DNA of 64,000 nt, taken from Enorma phocaeensis (GTDB lineage: Bacteria > Actinomycetota > Coriobacteriia > Coriobacteriales > Coriobacteriaceae). Where the stretch lies: contig NZ_LT891970.1 in the NCBI RefSeq assembly GCF_900186505.1, positions 935,099 through 999,098 of the forward strand, read 5' to 3'. Below the pieces are notes generated by a model that searched no databases, was not told the origin of the DNA, and saw only the letters and a list, made by a program, of their open reading frames with translations. Position 1 is the stretch's first letter. The number at the start of each line of letters is the position of its first letter. The position numbers and the translations under genes are program-made. Below, one piece after another: positions 18,799 through 27,326 of this stretch.

Positions 18799-20415
18799 CT
18801 AGGATGCGAGAATCTCGCGGGCGAGCGCGAGGTCGCTTTTCACCCCGGGATACTCGTCGCCTCGATGTTGGCGGGTCTCGTCACCTTTAGCAAGGAGCAG
18901 TACCACGCTCTCGCCGTCATGGGCGCGGGCATCCTCGAAGGCGGCTGCGACGGCTTGCTCGCGATCGCAGATGATGCGGTAGGCTACGCCCGCGGGCGTA
19001 TGAGCGGCCAGCTCGTCGCAGATATCCTCCACGCGCTCATGAGCCGGATCCTCCTCGGTATAGATGATGAGATCGGCGTAGGCTCCCGCAACGCGTGGTA
19101 GCGCTTCGCGCCGCTCCTGTGCCTTGCCGCCAGGCGCGCCGAACACCGCGATGATGCGGCGTCCGGGATACTCCTGCTCCACGGAGGAGAAAAGCGCCTG
19201 ATACGAGAGTTCGTTGTGAGCGTAGTCGATTAAGGCGATGATTCGCCGGTCGGGCGTTGCTACAACCTCCATGCGGCCGGGAACGCGCAGGTGGGCAAGG
19301 CCATGCTTGATCGCGTCGTAGCTTACGCCGAGCAGGCGCGCGCATGCGATGGCGGCGAGTGCGTTTTCCACGTTGAAAAGGCCGGGGATGCCGAGTGCGA
19401 TGTGCTCAGCTACCGGCTCCCCCTTGCGGGAGGGCGAATCCCCAAACGAACCTTGGGCATCAATTTCAGCAAGGTCGATGCACTCCAAAAGATCGAATTC
19501 CAAGCCAACCCCCGTCGAGATGACGTGGTCCGCTTGGAAGCAAGCGCGCTCATCGGGTTCAGGAGAGAAGGTCACCAGGGTCCGCGACGCTTGTGCTGCG
19601 GCGAGGACCTCGTCCAGGTGGTCGGTTGCAAGGTTAACCAGGGCGATGTCGCTCTGCGCGAAGATCTTGAGCTTGCTTTCGAGATAGTCCTCGAACGTGG
19701 GATGCTCCACGCCTGAGATATGGTCTCGACCGATGTTCAAGAAGGAGCCGATGCGCAACGGAACGCCGAGCATGCGATCGTATTTGAGGCCCTGGCTGGA
19801 GACCTCCATGACCATGTGGCGTCGGCCGGCTTGCACGGTGTTATGCAGGTGGCGCCAGAGCTCGGGGGCCTCAGGCGTGGTGTTATGGCTTTCGAAGCGC
19901 TCGACTCCGTCATCGGTGTCGATGGAACCCATGATCGAAGGCTCGTCGCCGGCGGCAGAAAGAATCGATTTCAGCATATACGCGGCGGTGGATTTGCCCT
20001 TGGTCCCTGTGATGCCCACGATATCGAGGTCGCGTTCGGGATGGCCGTAGATGATAGGCGCTGCTTGCGCCATTGCCGCACGAACATCGGAAGCAACAAG
20101 ACGAGGGAGGTCGGGGGCGGCGCATTCGAGTTCGGCGACGAGCTCGGGATCGTCCTCGCAGAGGTAGGCGGCAGCACCGCCTGCGGCAGCAGAGCTGAGG
20201 AACGCGGGCTTGAAGCCCACTCCCTTGCAGACGAAGAGATTACCCGGCACGACCTCGCGTGAATCGACGGTCATTCCCGTAACGGGGACCGTCTCGCTTC
20301 CGGCGGGCTCGATGCGGGAAGATAGCCCTGAATCGAGCTCGCTGGCAAGATCGGCGAGCGCGATGGCAGGAAGTGTGGAACGGTGGGAAGGAACCGGTTG
20401 AAAAGGCGTCGTCAC
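18799..20415 (-). CDS. murE: UDP-N-acetylmuramyl-tripeptide synthetase
   Basis: MurE adds the third amino acid to the peptidoglycan stem peptide in the cytoplasm. The 538-residue Mur ligase has the ATP loop GITGTKGKST near residue 137, the HNTTPEAPEL substrate segment, and MEVSSQGL followed by NIGRDHISGVEHPTFEDY. The position equal to the DNPR motif of meso-diaminopimelate enzymes reads EDPA (TEEDPAHERVEDI). The Arg that recognises the diaminopimelate carboxylate is missing, so a Lys- or Orn-type substrate is inferred. The gene is divergent from the tyrosine phosphatase gene and converges on echF. Confidence 0.92.
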   Translation of the reverse strand: MTTPFQPVPSHRSTLPAIALADLASELDSGLSSRIEPAGSETVPVTGMTVDSREVVPGNLFVCKGVGFKPAFLSSAAAGGAAAYLCEDDPELVAELECAAPDLPRLVASDVRAAMAQAAPIIYGHPERDLDIVGITGTKGKSTAAYMLKSILSAAGDEPSIMGSIDTDDGVERFESHNTTPEAPELWRHLHNTVQAGRRHMVMEVSSQGLKYDRMLGVPLRIGSFLNIGRDHISGVEHPTFEDYLESKLKIFAQSDIALVNLATDHLDEVLAAAQASRTLVTFSPEPDERACFQADHVISTGVGLEFDLLECIDLAEIDAQGSFGDSPSRKGEPVAEHIALGIPGLFNVENALAAIACARLLGVSYDAIKHGLAHLRVPGRMEVVATPDRRIIALIDYAHNELSYQALFSSVEQEYPGRRIIAVFGAPGGKAQERREALPRVAGAYADLIIYTEEDPAHERVEDICDELAAHTPAGVAYRIICDREQAVAAAFEDARAHDGESVVLLLAKGDETRQHRGDEYPGVKSDLALAREILAS

Positions 20416-20468
20416 GAGGTCCTCCTGGGGAGTGTTTTACCGTCGGTTGACAGAGGGCATACGGGTAT

Positions 20469-20489
20469 CTGTGATTATCACAGTATAAT
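20469..20489 (+). promoter_or_regulatory. perfect 15-bp palindrome abutting a TATAAT box
   Basis: CTGTGATTATCACAG (20469-20483) is a perfect palindrome around a central T, directly followed by TATAAT (20484-20489). It lies between divergent murE and the phosphatase gene, so a bound protein would occupy the promoter spacer. The half-site spacing (TGTGA-N3-TCACA) does not fit CRP, which needs N6. The regulator is unknown. Confidence 0.5.
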
Positions 20490-20576
20490 AAGCTGTGAGC
20501 GAAGTGACGAACAACACGGATGCCGCAGCGCCCTTCGCTATGATAGCGGCTCGGCGCCCGGAGGTGGACGGCGGTG

Positions 20577-21347
20577 ATGGATAAACGTGATGCCGTACAG
20601 CCCCGGCGCTTGATGCTCAAGGGAGCGCGCAACGTGCGGGATTTGGGCGGATATCCCTTTGAGGCAAGCGATGGCACACATGGCTTTACGGCATACGGCA
20701 GCTATCTGCGAGGCGACTCGCTACGCAGGCTTACCGCGGCAGACATAGCATATCTTCGCGAGCTCGGCCTTGTGCGCGTGATCGACGTGCGAAGCGCCTT
20801 CGAGGTGCGCTATAGCCCCGATCCGTTTTCGCATGGGCATCACGATGGCATCGATTACATCCACATCCCCATGCTCGATCAGCTGAACTCAAGCGGCATG
20901 CGTTCCCAGGTGCCGGCTTGCATGTTCGATACGTATCGCAAGCTGCTTGATGAGGACGCCGGTGAGATGCGCGCCGTGTTCGAGGCGCTCGACACCTCAG
21001 GCTGCGTGCTCTTTCATTGCCGGGCGGGCAAGGATCGCACGGGCGTTATCGCCATGCTGCTGCTCGGTCTTGCGGGCGTTGCCGATGCGGACATCGTTGC
21101 CGATTATGCGGCAACCGGCGAGTATATGACGACGAGCATGTGGATTCAACGCTCGCTCGCGACGGCGCTGCTGCGAAAGAAGGTTCCCCGCAGCCTCTTC
21201 ATTGCCGATCCTCGCGAGATGGAGCGCGCCTGCGCGTATCTGCGGAAGACCTACGGGAGCGCCTACCAGTACCTGCGTGCACGCGCGGGAGTTGATGAAC
21301 AGGTGATCGAGCGAGTAACCGCGCGCCTGCGCGGGGCGCTCGCCTAG
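20577..21347 (+). CDS. tyrosine-protein phosphatase (DSP3-like, IphP/LipA type)
   Basis: This is a predicted cytoplasmic phosphatase with the CX5R active-site loop HCRAGKDRTGV, nucleophile Cys148 and Arg154. The family-typical N-terminal segment NVRDLGGYP and the RGDSLRRLT and VIDVRS blocks precede it. Relatives act on phosphotyrosine proteins and sometimes phosphoinositides; the substrate is unknown. GGAGGTGG upstream serves the ATG; a GTG 3 bp earlier is possible. No signal peptide is visible, unlike many secreted homologues. Confidence 0.87.
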   Translation: MDKRDAVQPRRLMLKGARNVRDLGGYPFEASDGTHGFTAYGSYLRGDSLRRLTAADIAYLRELGLVRVIDVRSAFEVRYSPDPFSHGHHDGIDYIHIPMLDQLNSSGMRSQVPACMFDTYRKLLDEDAGEMRAVFEALDTSGCVLFHCRAGKDRTGVIAMLLLGLAGVADADIVADYAATGEYMTTSMWIQRSLATALLRKKVPRSLFIADPREMERACAYLRKTYGSAYQYLRARAGVDEQVIERVTARLRGALA

Positions 21348-21388
21348 CTCATCCACGATTGCTGGGCCGCCCGCTCTCTTCACAAGAA

Positions 21389-21431
21389 AGCCGCCCACGA
21401 GCCCGTTCTGGAAAAGGGCTCATGGGCGGCT
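21389..21431 (-). terminator. rho-independent terminator of the LTA-synthase-like gene
   Basis: A 15-16 bp stem (AGCCGCCCACGAGCCC against GGGCTCATGGGCGGCT, one C-A mismatch) is followed on the minus strand by TTTCTT. It lies just past the stop of the minus-strand sulfatase gene and also faces the phosphatase gene, so it may work in both directions. Confidence 0.75.
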
Positions 21432-21450
21432 CTGTGCATTGCCGATGCCG

Positions 21451-23694
21451 TTACTTTATCTGCGTCGTCCCGGGAGCGAGGTTCGGGTCGGTTTCGTTTG
21501 CGGCTCCCTGCAAGGTCCTGGTATAGACGCTGTCTCCATGGTCGAAGAGCTTCAGAAACTGCATCATGGCCAGGTCCTGACGAGCTTTGAGCGCAGTGGC
21601 GTAGACCTCGGGCGCCGCGGTGGGGTCGTCCGTGGCCGATTCGGTAAGATGCCATGTTCCGCCGGCATCCTGGAATCCAACGGAATTGATTGCTGGCATG
21701 TCGACGCGCAGGGCCATCTGAGCCTTTTGGTAGTCGGTCATCGGCGCGCCGATGAGCTCCATGAGGGTTGCACCGAGGTAGTTCGAGGAAAGGTCGACTT
21801 CATCGCTCTCCTGCGCGCGGCCTGCCACATCGTAGTTCGCCCAGATGACGTATTCGGTCTGGTACAAGCGCTCGCTATGGGTCGCGGCGTCCTCGTTGGT
21901 GAACCACTCATCGTTGTAATCGGACGGGAAGAACGGCTGATGGTCGCCAAAGAAGACGACCACGACGGGCCGATCCAGATCCTCAAGCTCATTGAGGAAC
22001 TCGCCAAGCGCGCGATCCGACTCTTCGATGAGCGCGAGATACTCGTTAACCTCGGCGTCGTACGTGCCATCGATGAGGTAGTTCGTGCGCATGCTCATGG
22101 GGAGGAGCCCCGTGGTATAGCCAGAATGGTTCTGCATCGTGACGTCGAAGATGAACTGCGGGTCATCGCCCGAGTTGAGCAACTCTAGGATCTTGTCGTA
22201 GGTCGCCTCGTCGGTCACCATGCCACGCAGCGTGTCAGCACCTTCGAAATCCTCGATGGAAAGGAAGTTGTCGAAGCCAAAGTCGGCATAGACGTTCTCG
22301 CGGTTCCAGTTGGTGGCATGGTTGGGATGCATGGCGGTGGTGGCATAGCCCAGGTCGCTGAACTGCTTGGCGAGGTTTTCGGCATGCGTGAGGTTGTAAA
22401 TGGTGTACGGGTACACGCCGTTGCCGAGGTAGGCCATGGAGTTGCCGGTGAGCACCTCGAACTCGGTGTTGCACGTGCCACCTCCATAGGCGCTTACGTA
22501 CAGTTGCCCGGTCTGGAGCGCATCGGAGATCGACTGGAAGTTCTCGGGTCCTTCATATCCGGCATGCAGATTCTGGTAGATGGACAGGTCGGAGAACGTC
22601 TCGTTCATCACCACGATTACCGAGGGATTTTCACCTTCGAACTGATCGACCGCCTGGGCACGCTCCTCGGAGGCGCCGGCTCCCTCGTCAAAGGAGGCGG
22701 CGTACTCCTCGACGAGCTCCTCAGCGTCATCCTTGGTGTAGCCTTCGGGCTTACGGGGCTGGATGGTCTGGGCGCTGGAGATGAAGCTCGGCAGGAAGCC
22801 CTGGCGATAGTAGCTTTCAAGCGGCCGCCAGGTGTAAACCTGGATGCGCAGGACGTTGTAATAGTCGATGACCGTGACGTGGCAGACGATGAAGGCGAGG
22901 CAGAGCGCACCCACAACGAGGTTTATCAGGCGCGACTTGCGCGTGCGTTGAGAGGGCTCGGGAGCAAGCACCACCGCGTAGGCGAGGGTGAGCCACGAGA
23001 GGGCGAGGAACATCATGCCATAGAGGCAGTAGCAACTGAGCGTGAAGGTGTAGCCGCCGCCCACCGCCGCCGCCGTGGCGATGGCGGTAAGGTCACCGGG
23101 TTGGATGGGCTGCGACTTGAAGAGGACCACGAAGTACTCGGCGATGCCGATCGCGAAGAACGCGAAGCTGAGGAGCGCTGCAAGGCCAGCGCGGCGCTGC
23201 GCGAGGTAGAACATGCCTGCGACGGCGGACGCCACAAGCACGACTTCGAGCAGAAGGCACAGTGGATACATCCACAGAAGGTTATGGTTGCTGGGGATCT
23301 CGAGCGCGAGCGTGGCGAAGATGCCGGTGAGCACCGTGGCGAGCGCGCACGCTACCTGCGGATGGGGCCATAAGCCATCGGGACCGGCGATGGCGCGAAC
23401 CCGTGCGTAGAGCCGCGGGCGCGCGCATGAAAGAAAAGCCGCCCCGGTGATCACGGCGTTTACGATGAGCGCGGATACGATATCGTCTTGAACGAGACCA
23501 AGGGCGCTCCAGACGCCGAGGAATACCTGCAGGGCGACCATGAGGACAACCCAGACCATGCTGCTACGCTTGAGCGGCAGGACGCTACCTCCGGAATCAT
23601 GGGCGTCGCTGCCCAGGGATCGGCGCCTGCACTCCATGATGCAGAGAACGATGCTTGCTGCGGCGGCAATGAAGGATATGACTGAAACGAGCAT
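21451..23694 (-). CDS. LTA synthase-like membrane sulfatase/phosphoglycerol transferase
   Basis: This 747-residue polytopic protein has an N-terminal membrane half (about residues 1-280, several hydrophobic helices) and an extracellular sulfatase-fold half. The latter starts near the metal-binding Glu of VVMNETFSDL, then the likely nucleophile Thr in GGGTCNTEFEVLTG, and the metal-binding Asp-His in VVFFGDHQPFFPSDY. LtaS/MdoB-family enzymes transfer glycerol phosphate from phosphatidylglycerol onto glycolipid or polysaccharide. Whether the product here is lipoteichoic acid or another polymer is not shown. It is a single-gene unit with its own terminator. Confidence 0.88.
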   Translation of the reverse strand: MLVSVISFIAAAASIVLCIMECRRRSLGSDAHDSGGSVLPLKRSSMVWVVLMVALQVFLGVWSALGLVQDDIVSALIVNAVITGAAFLSCARPRLYARVRAIAGPDGLWPHPQVACALATVLTGIFATLALEIPSNHNLLWMYPLCLLLEVVLVASAVAGMFYLAQRRAGLAALLSFAFFAIGIAEYFVVLFKSQPIQPGDLTAIATAAAVGGGYTFTLSCYCLYGMMFLALSWLTLAYAVVLAPEPSQRTRKSRLINLVVGALCLAFIVCHVTVIDYYNVLRIQVYTWRPLESYYRQGFLPSFISSAQTIQPRKPEGYTKDDAEELVEEYAASFDEGAGASEERAQAVDQFEGENPSVIVVMNETFSDLSIYQNLHAGYEGPENFQSISDALQTGQLYVSAYGGGTCNTEFEVLTGNSMAYLGNGVYPYTIYNLTHAENLAKQFSDLGYATTAMHPNHATNWNRENVYADFGFDNFLSIEDFEGADTLRGMVTDEATYDKILELLNSGDDPQFIFDVTMQNHSGYTTGLLPMSMRTNYLIDGTYDAEVNEYLALIEESDRALGEFLNELEDLDRPVVVVFFGDHQPFFPSDYNDEWFTNEDAATHSERLYQTEYVIWANYDVAGRAQESDEVDLSSNYLGATLMELIGAPMTDYQKAQMALRVDMPAINSVGFQDAGGTWHLTESATDDPTAAPEVYATALKARQDLAMMQFLKLFDHGDSVYTRTLQGAANETDPNLAPGTTQIK

Positions 23695-24016
23695 GATGGC
23701 TCCTCAAAATCCGCGGGCGGAAGAGCTTGCAGAACCCTGACGGAAAGTTCATGTACGACTGACGAACACACGAAAACATATGGTACCCCGTGATTGTCGA
23801 GATTCTATCGAGTAAGGTTTGGTACCTGCTTGGAATCCCAGTTTCTGCATATGGACTTGCCGCGCTGGCAAGGATGCCGGCACGCATGAAAAAAGCCCGC
23901 CCTCAGGCGAGGGCGGGCATGGTATGCGCTGTGGTATAGCACGGCACGCGCAAGGCTAGGCGACGGCCGGCACTCGAACTGCGATTGCCGGTCGTTCGCG
24001 AGCCCTATCGCATGCG
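23695..24016. other. intergenic region between kup and the LTA-synthase-like gene
   Basis: It holds the kup terminator (23889-23918) and presumably the promoter of the minus-strand sulfatase gene, for which no clear hexamers were found. A short plus-strand frame near 23790 with a hydrophobic start runs through the terminator and is not credible as a gene. Confidence 0.5.
23889..23918 (-). terminator. rho-independent terminator of kup
   Basis: A perfect 10-bp stem, GCCCGCCCTC with GAGGGCGGGC around a 4-nt loop, is followed on the minus strand by six T residues. It lies about 100 bp past the kup stop. Confidence 0.9.
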
Positions 24017-26206
24017 TTACGGGCGCTCGTCGGGCGCGATGCGCACCATCTTGTTCACACTCTTGAATTTGGTGAACAAGGGCACGTACTCCACGAACAC
24101 GCTCGAGTTCTCGAGCCCGTACCACTGCGCGGGCGAGCCGGCGAAGCTGCGGATGGCGTACTTGAGGCTGATGGCGGTGCGTTCACGGCTATGCACGTCC
24201 GATTCGGGCGCAAGGGTTTTGCGCAGCATGCAGAACTGGAACGAACCGATGGGACCCGGGTGCTTGTAGACCGAGTAGTCGTGCGCCTGCGGAGGGAGCT
24301 CGCCGGAGGCGGAGAGGTCCTGCACGATCTGGCGCAAGTAGGCGTTCACGCGCTGATCGACCTTGTAGCCAAGGAAGAGATGCACGCGGAAGACGTAGTC
24401 GGTGCCAAAATCCTCAACCGAATATGCAAAGGTGTAAGGATCCTCCATGACCTCGACGTTGATGAACCACCATGCCTTTGCGCGCTTGGGGTGCTTGTCG
24501 AGGATCGAGTAGAGGATGTCGCGATCGAGGTAGTCGGTATTGGTCCCGTTTGTGAGGTAGACCAGGTTGTCGCAAACGAGGTCGTAGGTGGTGTCGTTAC
24601 GCAGCCGATCGAGTTGGTCGAGGTAGCTGCGCAGCGGGAGCAGGGTGGCCTGGCGGCGCTCGACCGAGGTGCCTGCGTACCAGCACAGCATGATGGCCAT
24701 GATGAGCGCGGCGAGCAGGATGGTGAAATAGCCGCCGTGGAAGAACTTGGTGAGCGAGGAACCAAAGAAGAAGCCTTCGAGCGCGACGAAGAACAACAGG
24801 AAGATCCACGGGAAGAAGTTGAGCTTGCGCACGCGATGCAGGTAGAAGAACAACAGCACCGTTGTGCAGAGCATGGTGATGGTGATGGCCAGTCCGTAAG
24901 CCGCTTCCATGTGCGCGGATGACTGGAACAGCAGCACGACGACGATGCAGCCGGCCCACATGACCTTGTTGACCAGCGGAATGTAGAGCTGGCCCTTGGT
25001 TTCGGCAGGGTAGAACACCTGCAGGCGCGGCATAAGGTCGAGACGGCTCGCCTCGGACACGAGCGAGAACGCGCCGGTGATGAGCGCCTGCGAGGCGATG
25101 ATGGCCGCCAGCGTCGAGAGGATCACGCCGAAGGGGCGCATCATGTCGGGGAGCATCTGGAAGAAGGGGTTGAGATCAGCGATGCCGACAAGCTCGGTGT
25201 TTCCCGCGTTGGAGAGCAGCCAAGCACCCTGTCCGAGGTAGCTCAGGACGAGGCACACCTTAACGAACGGCCACGTAGCGTAGATGTTGCCGCGGCCGAC
25301 ATGGCCCATATCGGAGTAGAGCGCCTCGGCACCGGTGGTGGCAAGGAAGCAGCTACCCAAAATCATGATGCCGGCGTGGTTGTTCGGCGAGAACAGGAAC
25401 TGTATGCCGTACAGGGGATTGATGGCGAGCAGTACCTGCGGTGCGGCGAACAGCGAGACGAGGCCGACACCGCCCAGGAACAGGAACCAGAAGGTCATAA
25501 CCGGGCCGAAGGCGCGCCCGATCTTGGAGGTGCCCGCACGTTGGACGGCAAAAAGGGCGCAGACGATGATGAGGGTGATGACCACGACGTTCATCTGGTT
25601 TTCGCCGATGAGCGCGTGCATCTCGGGAATGGTGCGCAGACCCTCGACGGCGGTGGTGATGGTCACCGCGGGCGTGAGAACGCCGTCGGCGAGCAGCGCG
25701 GAGCCGCCGAGCATGGCGGGGATGATGAGCCACTTGCCAAAGCGGCGAACGATCGAATAGAGCGCGAAGATGCCGCCTTCGCCGTGGTTGTCTGCTTTGA
25801 GTGAGATGAGCACGTACTTGATGGTGGTGAGCAGCGTCACCGTCCAGATGACGAGCGAGAGCGCGCCGAGTACGAACTCCTCGGTAACGCTCATGATGCC
25901 GCCGTTACCCGCCAGCAGCGCCTTGGTAACGTACATGGGCGAGGTGCCGATATCACCATACACCACGCCGATGGTCACGAGCATCGCCGCGAGGCTCACC
26001 GGAATGGAGTGCGCGTCGGGGTGCGCAGCCCCCTTGATGGTCTTAAGGGGACGGACGGGTGAGGAATCATTGGACGTTCCGCGGCCCTTTCGCGCCTTGC
26101 GATTCTTGCGCAGCAGGGACTCGCGAGGTTGCGTTGGCGCAGCCACGCCGTCGGTATCCTGCGGCTCGTCTAGTTCAGACGGGCTTTTCGCATCCTGATC
26201 TGTCAT
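24017..26206 (-). CDS. kup: Kup-family potassium uptake protein
   Basis: Kup is a low-energy K+/H+ symporter of about 12 membrane helices. The signature GVVYGDIGTSPMYVTKALL is at the start of the first helix after a ~60-residue hydrophilic N-terminus. The KYVLISLKADNHGEGGIFALY and LLADGVLTPAVTITTAVEGL blocks are conserved. A ~200-residue cytoplasmic C-terminal domain follows the membrane part. The ATG at 26206 is preferred to one 9 bp upstream because AAGGAGA is optimally spaced only for the former. It is divergent from the transaldolase gene. Confidence 0.94.
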   Translation of the reverse strand: MTDQDAKSPSELDEPQDTDGVAAPTQPRESLLRKNRKARKGRGTSNDSSPVRPLKTIKGAAHPDAHSIPVSLAAMLVTIGVVYGDIGTSPMYVTKALLAGNGGIMSVTEEFVLGALSLVIWTVTLLTTIKYVLISLKADNHGEGGIFALYSIVRRFGKWLIIPAMLGGSALLADGVLTPAVTITTAVEGLRTIPEMHALIGENQMNVVVITLIIVCALFAVQRAGTSKIGRAFGPVMTFWFLFLGGVGLVSLFAAPQVLLAINPLYGIQFLFSPNNHAGIMILGSCFLATTGAEALYSDMGHVGRGNIYATWPFVKVCLVLSYLGQGAWLLSNAGNTELVGIADLNPFFQMLPDMMRPFGVILSTLAAIIASQALITGAFSLVSEASRLDLMPRLQVFYPAETKGQLYIPLVNKVMWAGCIVVVLLFQSSAHMEAAYGLAITITMLCTTVLLFFYLHRVRKLNFFPWIFLLFFVALEGFFFGSSLTKFFHGGYFTILLAALIMAIMLCWYAGTSVERRQATLLPLRSYLDQLDRLRNDTTYDLVCDNLVYLTNGTNTDYLDRDILYSILDKHPKRAKAWWFINVEVMEDPYTFAYSVEDFGTDYVFRVHLFLGYKVDQRVNAYLRQIVQDLSASGELPPQAHDYSVYKHPGPIGSFQFCMLRKTLAPESDVHSRERTAISLKYAIRSFAGSPAQWYGLENSSVFVEYVPLFTKFKSVNKMVRIAPDERP

Positions 26207-26534
26207 TGTCGACATTCTCCTTGGGCATCACGTGAGTGCTATCCGCCGAGGCTCTGAACAGCCAGAACGGCAGCTAGCAGGCAGGAGGAACCCACCATGG
26301 CACGTCATTATAGCGGTTGCCCATATAAGTTGCATCAGCTCCATGCGCCGTTGAAGAGGGCTCGCTGCCACCTTGACGAGCGCTTGCATCGGCTGCATCG
26401 CTACTTGCCTAGCGCGCTCTTCGATAATCGGCTGGGTTGATTGGCAACCTGCGTTCAGATGCTGCTCTGTGGTAAGCTCAAAGCTGGAGCCGATTTGATA
26501 AAGCTCCTGCTTGCAACGGGTGAAAGGGATGAGC
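26207..26534. other. kup-talC divergent intergenic region
   Basis: About 330 bp without a credible gene. It must hold both divergent promoters, but no clean -35/-10 pair was seen. The feature of note is the leader hairpin at 26481-26512 just before the transaldolase ribosome binding site. Confidence 0.4.
26481..26512 (+). promoter_or_regulatory. leader hairpin upstream of the transaldolase gene
   Basis: AAGCTGGAGC (26481-26490) and GCTCCTGCTT (26503-26512) pair at 9 of 10 positions around a 12-nt loop, about 10 nt before the Shine-Dalgarno GAAAGGG. It has no T tail, so it is not a terminator. It may affect mRNA stability or initiation. Confidence 0.35.
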
Positions 26535-27218
26535 ATGAAGTTCTTCATCGACACCGCGAACCTGGATGAGATCGCCGAGGCGAAGAGCTGGGGATGCCTT
26601 GCCGGCGTTACGACGAATCCGAGCCTCTATGCAAAGACCGGTGGCAAGCTCGCCGACTTCGAGGGGCACATGAGCAAGATCGCCGAGCTGTGCGCGGGAC
26701 TTCCCGTCTCCGCTGAGGCCACGTCCGAAGATGCGGAGGCGATGGTCGCAGAGGGACGCCGCCTTGCCGCGCTCGCCCCCAACATCGTTGTGAAGCTCCC
26801 CATCTGCGAGGCGGGTCTCGCTGCGACGCGGACTCTCGCCGACGAAGGGGTGCGTGTCAACATGACGCTCGTCTTCTCCGCTCCTCAAGCCCTGCTCGCC
26901 GCTAATGCCGGAGCTCGCTACATCTCGCCGTTCGTCGGTCGTTTCGACGATCTGGGCGAGGATGGCGTGAGCCAGCTCGCTGATGTGATCGCCTGCATCG
27001 GTAACTATGATTGGTCGGGCAAGAACGTCGACGACACGGTCGAGATCATCGCGGCTTCCATTCGCACGCCGCACCATGTCACGCAGGCGGCGCTGCTTGG
27101 TGCAGACATCGCCACCGTGCCGTTCGCCGCACTCAAGAAGTGCGTGCACCATCCGCTCACAGACCGTGGGCTGGAAGGGTTCAAGGCGGATTGGAACAAG
27201 GTCATCGCCGGCGCGTAA
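26535..27218 (+). CDS. fructose-6-phosphate aldolase/TalC-type transaldolase
   Basis: This 227-residue small transaldolase-family enzyme forms a Schiff base through the Lys in NIVVKLPICEAG and carries the family start MKFFIDTANLDEI and VTTNPSLYAK. It works on sugar phosphates of the pentose phosphate or dihydroxyacetone routes. Fructose-6-phosphate aldolase and short transaldolases cannot be told apart safely from sequence alone. The chosen ATG is 6 bp after an earlier in-frame ATG that sits directly on the GAAAGGG ribosome binding site and is too close to be used. Confidence 0.9.
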   Translation: MKFFIDTANLDEIAEAKSWGCLAGVTTNPSLYAKTGGKLADFEGHMSKIAELCAGLPVSAEATSEDAEAMVAEGRRLAALAPNIVVKLPICEAGLAATRTLADEGVRVNMTLVFSAPQALLAANAGARYISPFVGRFDDLGEDGVSQLADVIACIGNYDWSGKNVDDTVEIIAASIRTPHHVTQAALLGADIATVPFAALKKCVHHPLTDRGLEGFKADWNKVIAGA

Positions 27219-27326
27219 GCCGAGGCGGGCGAGAGCCTGGAGCCTGCAAAGTTCGGAGGCATCCGGGTGCTGTCCCAGGTCCGGGCGTCACGCGCTGCCG
27301 CGTTTTGCCTAGGATACGGCCAAAGG

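Noticed and set aside
20469..20483. CRP/FNR site
   Set aside because: The half-site spacing is 3 bp, not the 6 bp (CRP) or 4 bp (FNR) needed.
23790..23940. Short plus-strand hydrophobic peptide frame
   Set aside because: It runs through the kup terminator stem and has no ribosome binding site.
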